NCBI GenBank assembly: GCA_015494815.1
Contig: WGAK01000070.1
Location: forward strand, 1 to 5,451
DNA from: Anaerolineales bacterium
GTDB lineage: Bacteria; Chloroflexota; Anaerolineae; Anaerolineales; DRMV01
Reading direction: 5' to 3'
DNA: 5,451 nt
Shown: piece after piece, positions 1 to 5,451 of the stretch
Position numbering within the stretch: position 1 is the stretch's first letter
How the letters are laid out: each line of letters starts with the position of its first letter
Made by a program: the position numbers and the translations under genes
Notes under the pieces: generated by a model
The model's database searches: none
Seen by the model: the letters and a program-made list of their open reading frames with translations, nothing else
Told to the model about the DNA's origin: nothing

Positions 1-573
1 CTGCATACCACCTCCTTCACCGATGTCACCGGTGACCACTGGGCGTGGTTGTATGTGGAGGCCATCAAGGCCGCCGGCATCACCAGCGGCTACGCGGACG
101 GGACCTATCGCCTGGACAACCAGGTCACCCGGGCCGAGATGGTGGTCTTCATCCTGCGGGCCCTGGAAGGTGGCTCCTACACGCCGCCGTCGTACACCTC
201 GTACAGTTTCTCGGACATCAGCGGGCACTGGGCCGCGGACTGGATCGAGGAACTGTACCAGCGTGGCCTGACGACCGGCTATCCGGACGGGACCTATCGC
301 CCGGACAACACCGTGACCCGGGCCGAGACCACCGTCTTCCTGCTGCGGGCCATGAACGGCAGCGGTTACACGCCGCCGTCCCACGCTTCGTACAGTTTCT
401 CGGACATCAGCGGGCACTGGGCCGCGGATTGGATTGAGGAACTGCATCAGCAGGGCGTCATCAACGGCTATCCGGACAACACCTTCAAGCCGGACAACAT
501 CGTCGTCCGTGCCGAAGTCGCGGCTCTGCTGACCAAGGCCTTCAATCTGACCATGCCCAGCCTGACCCCGTAA
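1..573 (+). CDS. S-layer homology (SLH) domain protein, C-terminal part (5' end outside window)
   Basis: The frame is open from base 1 to the TAA at 571-573, giving 190 residues of a longer protein. A TTG at 49 is only an internal codon, because the SLH pattern starts before it (SFTDVTGDHWAW from base 13). Three consecutive SLH domains make up essentially the whole visible part, at about residues 5-56, 69-119 and 132-183. Each shows the family hallmarks: an F-[ST]-D-[IV] start, HWA, a G-Y-x-D-x-[TF] turn (GYADGTY, GYPDGTY, GYPDNTF), and a [TV]-R-A-E helix. In known proteins, triple SLH modules at a terminus bind secondary cell-wall polymers and hold exoenzymes or S-layer proteins on the cell surface. 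I infer that this is the C-terminal anchor of an exported protein. The effector or enzymatic part is upstream and not visible. Linkers between repeats are rich in Tyr, Pro and Ser (YTPPS). The gene ends 151 bp before lon and is followed by a strong hairpin, so it is probably transcribed separately. Confidence 0.93.
   Translation: MHTTSFTDVTGDHWAWLYVEAIKAAGITSGYADGTYRLDNQVTRAEMVVFILRALEGGSYTPPSYTSYSFSDISGHWAADWIEELYQRGLTTGYPDGTYRPDNTVTRAETTVFLLRAMNGSGYTPPSHASYSFSDISGHWAADWIEELHQQGVINGYPDNTFKPDNIVVRAEVAALLTKAFNLTMPSLTP
13..549 (+). repeat. Three tandem SLH-coding repeats, about 189-nt period
   Basis: The repeat units start at about 13, 205 and 394. The second and third are exactly 189 nt (63 codons) apart. 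The first and second are 192 nt apart because the first unit has one extra residue (DVTGDHW against DISGHW). Units 2 and 3 are strikingly similar at the DNA level: 181-255 and 370-444 differ at only 6 of 75 positions and share an unbroken 41-nt match (199-239 with 388-428). Units 1 and 2 share an 18-nt match covering the DGTYR turn (95-112 with 284-301). This points to recent duplication or gene conversion of SLH units within the gene. Confidence 0.85.
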
Positions 574-611
574 GGCTCGCATCACCGCAGCCCGCATCGT
601 AGTGCCTGCAT

Positions 612-644
612 ACCGCGGGGGCGTCATCCCGACGCCCCCGCGGT
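612..644 (+). terminator. GC-rich perfect hairpin, probable terminator of the SLH gene (no T tract)
   Basis: Bases 612-625 (ACCGCGGGGGCGTC) are perfectly complementary to 631-644, giving a 14-bp stem with 12 G-C pairs and a 5-nt loop (ATCCC). It starts 39 bp after the SLH stop codon and ends before the lon promoter element, which is the expected place for a terminator. The bases after the stem (GCGTTGGGGCC) contain no run of T, so it is not a canonical intrinsic terminator. It could act as a U-less terminator, a 3' mRNA-stabilising structure, or a transcription barrier. The inverted repeat is certain; its role is inferred. Confidence 0.65.
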
Positions 645-662
645 GCGTTGGGGCCGCGGCTG

Positions 663-671
663 TGGTATCAT
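663..671 (+). promoter_or_regulatory. Putative extended -10 promoter element for lon
   Basis: TGG-TATCAT matches an extended -10 element (TGn followed by a TATAAT-like hexamer, 5 of 6 matches) in otherwise GC-rich DNA, 54 bp before the lon start codon. No convincing -35 hexamer lies 16-18 bp upstream, where the sequence is the end of the hairpin stem and GTGCGT; extended -10 promoters can tolerate a poor -35. The 8-bp palindrome GCCGCGGC (653-660) sits just upstream, but it may be chance in this composition. I saw no CIRCE-type heat-shock operator (TTAGCACTC-N9-GAGTGCTAA). Confidence 0.45.
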
Positions 672-712
672 CGAAGACCCGGCGGTTTTACCCAACTTCC
701 TTCGGGCCTTGC

Positions 713-718
713 GAGGTG
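713..718 (+). promoter_or_regulatory. Ribosome binding site of lon
   Basis: GAGGTG lies 6 nt before the ATG at 725 and fixes that start. The open frame extends upstream to 602, but those codons overlap the terminator hairpin and the promoter element and encode no Lon-like sequence. In-frame alternatives downstream (TTG at 836, GTG at 878) lack a comparable site. Confidence 0.7.
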
Positions 719-724
719 CCTGCC

Positions 725-3286
725 ATGACCCCCCTCTTCGAATCGTTCCCTCTGGGGCTGGGTGGCGACGGAAGTCGGTCTTCCATCTTCGGCTCTTCCC
801 TCTCCTTTCGCCTGTTTCAGGCCGAGTCGCAAGAATTGCAGCACATCCCCAACGCGGAGCCCGACCCCGATGGCCTGGTGACGCTGCCCGTGCTGCCCTT
901 GCGCGACCTGGCCGTGTACCCCGGCATGATAGCGCCGCTGGTCATCGGCCGGCCGTTCACCCTGCGCGCGGTGGAATTCGCCTTGGGCCGGGGCCGCACC
1001 CTGTTGGCTTTGCTCCAGAAGGACCCCGCGCTCGAGGCCCCCGCCTCGGCCGAAGATTTCTTCCTCGTGGGCACCGAGGTGGCCGTGGGAGAACCGTGGC
1101 AGGACGATGACGATGAGGGGTACAGCGTGCTGGTGCAGGGCCGGCGGCGTCTCGAGGTGGTCGAGTGGCTGCAAACCCAGCCCTTCTTCCTGGTGCGGGC
1201 GCGGGTGTTGTCCGACCAACCGGCCGACCCCGCCTCCCCTGAGGTGCAGGCCCTCACCCGTCAGGCTCTGGCGCTGTTTCACCAGGTGGCCGAACTCGCG
1301 CCGTGGCCGACCGAGGCCTTTCGCGCGGTCGCCCATCTGGAGGACCCCGGCTTGTTGGCCGATGCGCTGGCCGGCGCGGTCAAAAGCCCTACCCTCCCTG
1401 AAATCGGGGCTTTTCTGGCCCAAACCGACCCCGTGGCCCGGCTGCAGCAGGTCATCGCCTGGTTGGCGCGCGAAGTCGCCATCCTGCGCGTCGAAGACCA
1501 AATTCAGCATCGCATCCAGGAGGAGATGGACCGCTTTCAGCGCGAGACCTACCTGCGCGAGCAAATCAAGGCCATTCAGCATGAGTTGGGCGAGGGTGAC
1601 CTGTGGAGCCGGGAGGTGCGGGAACTGCGGGAGCGCATCGAGCAGAAGGCCCTGCCCGACGAGGCCCGCAAGGTGGCCCTGCGCGAGGTCGAGCGGCTGA
1701 GCCACCTGCCGCCCATGTCGCCCGAGGTGGGCATCTTGCGTAATTACATCGAGTGGATTCTGGAACTGCCCTGGCAGGAACGCACTGCCGACAATCTGGA
1801 CCTGCGTCACGCGGCCCAGGTGCTGGACGCGGAGCACTATGGCCTGCGGCGGGCCAAGGAGCGCATTTTGGAGCACATCGCGGTGCTTTCCCTCAAGCCC
1901 AAGCGCCGCCGGCAGCCCATTTTGTGCTTCGTGGGCCCGCCGGGCACGGGCAAGACCTCCCTGGGGCGTTCCATTGCCAAGGCCCTGGGGCGCAAGTTCG
2001 TGCGCGTGTCCTTGGGCGGCGTGCGAGACGAGGCCGAAATCCGGGGCCATCGCCGCACGTATGTGGGCGCGCTGCCGGGCCGCATCTTGCAGACCATGAA
2101 GCGCGCCGGTACGGTCAATCCCGTTTTCATGTTGGACGAAATTGACAAACTGGGCGCGGACTTTCGCGGCGACCCCGCGGCCGCGCTGCTCGAGGTGCTG
2201 GACCCCGAGCAAAACGCGGCCTTCTCGGACCACTACCTGGAAGTCCCCTACGACCTGTCGCAGGTCTTCTTCATTACCACGGCCAACACCTTGCACACCA
2301 TCCCCCCGGCGCTGGCCGACCGCATGGAGGTCATCGAGTTCCCCGGCTATGTGGAAGAGGAAAAACTGGAGATTGCCCGCCGCTTCCTCATTCCACGCCA
2401 AATCGAAGAGAGCGGCCTCGAGCCGGGCGAAATTCGCTTCACCGAAGCCGCGCTGCGCACCATCATCCGAGCCTACACCGACGAAGCCGGCGTGCGCGAG
2501 TTGGAGCGAGAAATCGGCCGCGTGTGCCGCAAGGTGGCCCGGCTCAAAGCCGAGGGCAAACGGTATCCCACCCGCATCACGCCCAGCGTGGTGGAACGGT
2601 TCTTGGGCCCGCCCGAATACTTCTTCAACGAAGCCGAAAAGCGCGACGAGGTGGGCGTGGCCACCGCCCTGGCCTGGACCTACTCGGGCGGCGAAATCAT
2701 GCCTGTGGAAGTGCTGCTCATGGAGGGCAAGGGGGGACTGACCATCACCGGCCAGGTGGGCCAGGTGATGCAAGAATCGGCCCAGGCCGCGCTGTCGTAC
2801 CTGCGGGCCCACGCGCGCGCCTGGGGGCTGGACCCGCGCGTGTTCGACCGCACCGACATCCACATCCATGTGCCCGAAGGCGCGGTGCCCAAAGACGGCC
2901 CCAGCGCAGGGGTGACCATCATGACCGCGCTGACCTCCGCGTTTACCGGACGGCAGGTGCGGCATGAGGTGGGCATGACGGGCGAAATCACGCTGCGGGG
3001 CAAAATCCTGCCTGTGGGCGGCGTGCGAGAGAAAATCCTGGCCGCCCACCGGGCCGGGCTCAAGGTGGTGCTGCTGCCCCACCGCAATCTCAAGGACCTG
3101 GTCGAGGTCCCCAAGAGCGTGCGCGAGGCCCTGCGCATCCAGGGGGTGCGCCATGTGGACGAGGTGCTGCGCGTGGCCTTGCGGCCGCCGGGGCCCGAGA
3201 CGCGCGTCTGGCAGGTGCGCGGCGACGACGCGGAATCCGCGGACGCGCCCCCCGAACCTGAGGAGGAGGCCGATGACGCATCCTGA
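725..3286 (+). CDS. lon: ATP-dependent serine protease LonA
   Basis: A complete 853-residue LonA, the soluble homo-oligomeric AAA+ protease that unfolds and degrades misfolded and regulatory proteins in the cytoplasm. The substrate-binding N domain starts at about residue 54 (LPVLPLRD, then VYPGM). A helical coiled-coil-like region follows (about 255-300, with YLREQIKAIQHELGE). The AAA+ module has Walker A GPPGTGKT (404-411, K410), Walker B FMLDEIDK (D471, E472), sensor-1 N521, Arg finger R533 in ADRMEVIEF, and sensor-2 R591 in EAGVRELERE. The protease domain (about 643-830) has the Ser-Lys dyad: S727 in PKDGPSAG and K770 in VREKILAAHR, 43 residues apart as in E. coli Lon (S679/K722). The protein is longer than the 784 residues of E. 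coli Lon because of about 43 extra N-terminal residues before the N domain and an acidic tail rich in Glu, Asp and Pro after about residue 820. All catalytic residues are intact, so it should be active. It is probably the first gene of an operon with the next two. Confidence 0.97.
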   Translation: MTPLFESFPLGLGGDGSRSSIFGSSLSFRLFQAESQELQHIPNAEPDPDGLVTLPVLPLRDLAVYPGMIAPLVIGRPFTLRAVEFALGRGRTLLALLQKDPALEAPASAEDFFLVGTEVAVGEPWQDDDDEGYSVLVQGRRRLEVVEWLQTQPFFLVRARVLSDQPADPASPEVQALTRQALALFHQVAELAPWPTEAFRAVAHLEDPGLLADALAGAVKSPTLPEIGAFLAQTDPVARLQQVIAWLAREVAILRVEDQIQHRIQEEMDRFQRETYLREQIKAIQHELGEGDLWSREVRELRERIEQKALPDEARKVALREVERLSHLPPMSPEVGILRNYIEWILELPWQERTADNLDLRHAAQVLDAEHYGLRRAKERILEHIAVLSLKPKRRRQPILCFVGPPGTGKTSLGRSIAKALGRKFVRVSLGGVRDEAEIRGHRRTYVGALPGRILQTMKRAGTVNPVFMLDEIDKLGADFRGDPAAALLEVLDPEQNAAFSDHYLEVPYDLSQVFFITTANTLHTIPPALADRMEVIEFPGYVEEEKLEIARRFLIPRQIEESGLEPGEIRFTEAALRTIIRAYTDEAGVRELEREIGRVCRKVARLKAEGKRYPTRITPSVVERFLGPPEYFFNEAEKRDEVGVATALAWTYSGGEIMPVEVLLMEGKGGLTITGQVGQVMQESAQAALSYLRAHARAWGLDPRVFDRTDIHIHVPEGAVPKDGPSAGVTIMTALTSAFTGRQVRHEVGMTGEITLRGKILPVGGVREKILAAHRAGLKVVLLPHRNLKDLVEVPKSVREALRIQGVRHVDEVLRVALRPPGPETRVWQVRGDDAESADAPPEPEEEADDAS
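3261..3269 (+). promoter_or_regulatory. Ribosome binding site inside the end of lon, for the membrane protein gene
   Basis: AGGAGGAGG is a double Shine-Dalgarno: two overlapping AGGAGG hexamers (3261-3266 and 3264-3269) end 6 and 3 nt before the ATG at 3273. It lies within the Glu-Glu-Glu codons of the acidic Lon tail. It selects ATG 3273 over upstream starts in this frame, which opens at 3153, deep within lon. The position suggests translational coupling to lon. Confidence 0.8.
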
Positions 3287-4922
3287 CGCCAGCGAAGTAT
3301 CCCAGGCCCAACGCGGTCTGGCGCCCGGCCCCAGCGTGCTGGTTGCGCTGGGGGTGGGTGTGGTGTGGCAGGCCCTGTGGTGGGATACGCCGGGGGCGGG
3401 GCTGAACGCGCTGTTGGGCACCCTGGCGTTGGTGGTGGCCTGGTGGGCCCTGCTGCGCGCCGGGGGAACGGCGCCCCGGGGCACGCAATACTTGCTGGCG
3501 TTGACCCTGGTGTGGGCCCTGGTGCCGGCCTGGCGCGCGGACCCGGTCGTGGTGTCCTGGACCTGGCTGGCCTGGTGGGTCACCCTGTTCGTGCTGCTGC
3601 CCCGCTACTTCCGCGGGGACGCGCTGCGGGCCACCGGCTGGGGCCTGGCGCGCCTGGTGATTGCCTGGCTGCGCGCCAGCCTCGACGCGCTGGTGGTCGC
3701 GCTGCACACCGGCCCCGAAGTGCGGCAAGGCGTGTTGGCCCGCTGGCGCGCGGTGTTGCTGGGCCTGGTGCTGCTGGTGCCCATCGGCGGGTGTTTTGGC
3801 CTGCTGCTCGCCTGGGCCGACCCCGTGTTTCAGCAGTACTGGACCCGCTTGTTCTCCTTCGACCTCTGGCTGGAGGGCCTGGGACGGGTGTTGTTGGGCC
3901 TGGTGTTCGGCGGCCTGTGGCTGAGTGGCCTGATGGCCGCCTGGCGCAGCCGCTCTGCCCCGCCCGCGGATACGCCCGGCCCCGCGTGGGACCGTCTGCC
4001 CTGGGCCAGCACCGCGGTGGTGCTCGGCGGGCTGCTGGTCCTGTTCACCGTCTTTTTGGGGATTCAGGCCCGCTATCTGTTCGGCGGCTCGGCCGCGCTG
4101 CAGGCTTTCGACCTGACCTACGCCGAATACGCGCGGCGGGGCTTTGGCGAACTGGTGACCGCGGTGGTGCTCTTCTTGGGCCTGCTGGTGCTGGCCGACG
4201 CCCTCACCGCCCGGCCGGACGCGCGTATCGAGCGGGGCTTTCGGCTTCTGGCCTGGGCCACCCTGGCCGCGGTGGCCCTCATGTTGGCGTCCGCGGCCTA
4301 TCGCCTGGGGCTTTATGTGGAAGCCTTCGGCCTGACCACCACCCGCTTCCAGGTGGCCGTGTTCATGCTGTGGCTGCTGGTGGCCCTGGCCCTGACCGCC
4401 TGGACCGTGCGCAGTCCCCGGCCTCATCGCTGGCCGCGCGTGGGGCTCATCCCCTTTTTCGCCTTCGTGCTCACCCTGGCCGTATTCAGCCCCACGGCGT
4501 GGGTGGCGCGGGTCAATGTCTGGCGCGCACAGCAAGGCCACGACCTGGACATTCGCTATTTGCTCAATGCCGGGGAGTGGGCTCCCGAGGTCTGGGTGGC
4601 TTTGGAGGCCGTGTATCGAGACCCGACCGCACTGCCCGAAACCACGCGGCAGGAACTGGGCGCGGCCCTGGCGTGCAAGGCATTGCTCGCCGAAGAGAGC
4701 GCCTCGCCGGCGGACGCCGACTGGCGGGCCTGGTCGTGGGGCCGGTGGCAGGGCCGTTTGGCGTACCAACGGCTGACGGCCCAGGCACGTGAGGCCTTCC
4801 CGGTGCGGGAGTACGAAGAGAAGGACGCGTACGGCTACACCTGGCCGCGCCCTCAGGTTCGGCTGAACGGCCGCTGGCGGTCGTGCATTGACCTTGTGGA
4901 CCCCTACGGCTACGGCAACTGA
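3273..4922 (+). CDS. Polytopic membrane protein of the DUF4153/DUF4173 type, function unknown
   Basis: A 549-residue protein with a short polar N terminus (residues 1-20) and about 11 hydrophobic stretches, near 21-37, 44-61, 73-87, 92-110, 157-181, 203-224, 246-266, 293-311, 325-343, 358-378 and 389-407. The counts are by eye. Recognition as DUF4153/DUF4173 rests on two patterns I associate with these families: LTYAEYARRGFGEL (281-294), and RLGLYVEAFGLTTTRF (344-359) before the next membrane segment. A segment after the last helix (ARVNVWRAQQGHDLDIRYLL, 412-431) resembles the typical N-x-W/L-x-R ... D-x-x-Y-L stretch of the same proteins. The last 140 or so residues are hydrophilic and rich in Trp, Arg and Tyr, ending in a soluble tail (PYGYGN). 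No enzymatic motif is evident. The start overlaps the end of lon by 14 bp and cinA follows after 26 bp, so it is very probably co-transcribed with both. The molecular role is unknown; which of the two DUFs fits better would need a profile search. Confidence 0.82.
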   Translation: MTHPDASEVSQAQRGLAPGPSVLVALGVGVVWQALWWDTPGAGLNALLGTLALVVAWWALLRAGGTAPRGTQYLLALTLVWALVPAWRADPVVVSWTWLAWWVTLFVLLPRYFRGDALRATGWGLARLVIAWLRASLDALVVALHTGPEVRQGVLARWRAVLLGLVLLVPIGGCFGLLLAWADPVFQQYWTRLFSFDLWLEGLGRVLLGLVFGGLWLSGLMAAWRSRSAPPADTPGPAWDRLPWASTAVVLGGLLVLFTVFLGIQARYLFGGSAALQAFDLTYAEYARRGFGELVTAVVLFLGLLVLADALTARPDARIERGFRLLAWATLAAVALMLASAAYRLGLYVEAFGLTTTRFQVAVFMLWLLVALALTAWTVRSPRPHRWPRVGLIPFFAFVLTLAVFSPTAWVARVNVWRAQQGHDLDIRYLLNAGEWAPEVWVALEAVYRDPTALPETTRQELGAALACKALLAEESASPADADWRAWSWGRWQGRLAYQRLTAQAREAFPVREYEEKDAYGYTWPRPQVRLNGRWRSCIDLVDPYGYGN

Positions 4923-4933
4923 GTCCTCGGCCC

Positions 4934-4940
4934 AAGGAGA
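4934..4940 (+). promoter_or_regulatory. Ribosome binding site of cinA
   Basis: AAGGAGA ends 8 nt before the ATG at 4949, in the 26-bp gap after the membrane protein gene. It supports this start, which gives the conserved CinA N terminus (EIVTIGTELLLGE) directly after three residues. No promoter or terminator is seen in the gap, so cinA is probably expressed from the upstream promoter. Confidence 0.75.
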
Positions 4941-4948
4941 AATCCATC

Positions 4949-5451
4949 ATGCCCCATGCGGAAATCGTGACCATTGGCACCGAATTGCTGTTGGGCGAGA
5001 TTGTGGACACCAACTCGGCCTATCTGGCCCGTCATTTGCGGGACCTGGGGCTGGACGTGTATCGCATGACCACCGTGGGCGACAATCCCGCGCGCATCGC
5101 CCAGGCCGTGCGCGAGGCCCTCGCTCGGGCCGAGGTCGTCATCACCACGGGCGGCCTGGGCCCCACCGTGGACGACCCCACCCGCCAGGCCATTGCCGAA
5201 GCCGTGGGGCGTCCGCTGGTCTTTTCCGAAGATGCCTGGCGCATGGTACAAGAGCGCTACCGGGCCCGGCAGTGCGCGGTGGGCGAGAACGCCCGCCAGC
5301 AGGCTTATGTGCCCCAGGGTGCGCGGCTCATCCCCAACCCCGTGGGCACCGCGCCGGGCTTCATCGTCGAGACGCCCCAGGGCGTGGTCATCACCCTGCC
5401 CGGCGTGCCCCGGGAGATGGAAGCCATGTTCACCCAGGGCGTGGTGCCCTA
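4949..5451 (+). CDS. cinA: CinA family protein, N-terminal part (3' end outside window)
   Basis: The window holds 167 codons from the ATG; the frame is open at the window edge. The visible part is the MoCF-type (molybdopterin-binding-like) COG1058 domain that begins CinA proteins. Motifs in order are IVTIGTELLLGE (residues 6-17), TNSAYLARHL, a GGLGPT-x-DD-x-T loop (68-78), a NPVGTAPGF stretch (130-138) and LPGVPREM (150-157). In studied CinA proteins this domain has ADP-ribose or related pyrophosphatase activity. Many members also carry a C-terminal NMN deamidase (PncC) domain that recycles nicotinamide mononucleotide. Whether this one has it cannot be seen here. The name comes from a competence and DNA-damage inducible operon in streptococci; the sequence gives no sign of competence genes or a LexA box nearby. 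It probably ends or continues the lon operon. Confidence 0.94.
   Translation, partial: MPHAEIVTIGTELLLGEIVDTNSAYLARHLRDLGLDVYRMTTVGDNPARIAQAVREALARAEVVITTGGLGPTVDDPTRQAIAEAVGRPLVFSEDAWRMVQERYRARQCAVGENARQQAYVPQGARLIPNPVGTAPGFIVETPQGVVITLPGVPREMEAMFTQGVVP

Noticed and set aside
606..615. CTGCATACC at 606 repeats the first bases of the window (1-9)
   Set aside because: A match this short, with no further similarity on either side, is most simply chance.
653..660. Palindrome GCCGCGGC just upstream of the -10 element as a repressor operator
   Set aside because: An 8-bp GC palindrome is expected by chance in DNA this rich in G and C, and nothing else supports it.
602..724. Upstream extension of the lon frame adding 41 residues
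   Set aside because: These codons overlap the hairpin and the -10 element and have no ribosome binding site. ATG 725 has GAGGTG at proper spacing.
668..3583. A 971-codon open frame on the minus strand opposite lon
   Set aside because: It mirrors lon, whose motifs are all intact. GC-rich coding DNA often leaves the antisense frame without stops, and the translation is low-complexity (His, Gly, Arg, Gln) with no recognisable domain and no ribosome binding site.
3090..4769. A 559-codon open frame on the minus strand opposite the membrane protein gene
   Set aside because: The product is a Gly/Gln/His/Pro/Arg-rich sequence without domain features, the usual antisense shadow of a Leu/Val/Ala-rich membrane protein gene.
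3365..4792. A 475-codon + strand frame overlapping the membrane protein gene
   Set aside because: It is a Gly/Ala/Arg-rich out-of-frame shadow; the other frame shows clear membrane segments and family motifs.

Overview
This is high-GC bacterial chromosomal DNA in which every supported gene lies on the + strand. The phylum cannot be proved without a search. Three tandem S-layer homology (SLH) repeats with a PPS-x-x-SYSFSDISGHWA linker style, a long LonA, a DUF4153/DUF4173-type membrane protein and a TGGTATCAT-type -10 element together suggest a GC-rich Chloroflexota (Anaerolineae-like) bacterium. That placement is inference.

Layout. Positions 1-573 hold the C-terminal end of an SLH-domain surface protein; its start is outside the window. 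Positions 574-724 are intergenic. They contain a perfect 14-bp GC-rich inverted repeat (612-644, terminator-like but without a T tract), then an extended -10 promoter element (663-671) and a Shine-Dalgarno sequence for the next gene. Positions 725-3286 encode a complete ATP-dependent protease LonA of 853 residues, with all the ATPase and Ser-Lys protease residues present. Positions 3273-4922 encode a 549-residue polytopic membrane protein of the DUF4153/DUF4173 type, whose start codon lies inside the last codons of lon. Positions 4949-5451 hold the N-terminal 167 codons of CinA, which runs off the window.

lon, the membrane protein gene and cinA look like one operon: a 14-bp overlap, then a 26-bp gap, each gene with its own good Shine-Dalgarno, and no terminator between them. 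The SLH gene appears to be a separate upstream unit, cut off by the hairpin. Lon (protein quality control) and CinA (NAD-related pyridine nucleotide salvage or nucleotide clean-up) are housekeeping functions. The membrane protein between them has no known function, and its place in the operon is the main open question.

I found no mobile element, CRISPR array, tRNA or rRNA, and no evidence for a new multi-gene system. The long minus-strand open frames are shadows of the GC-rich coding strand.
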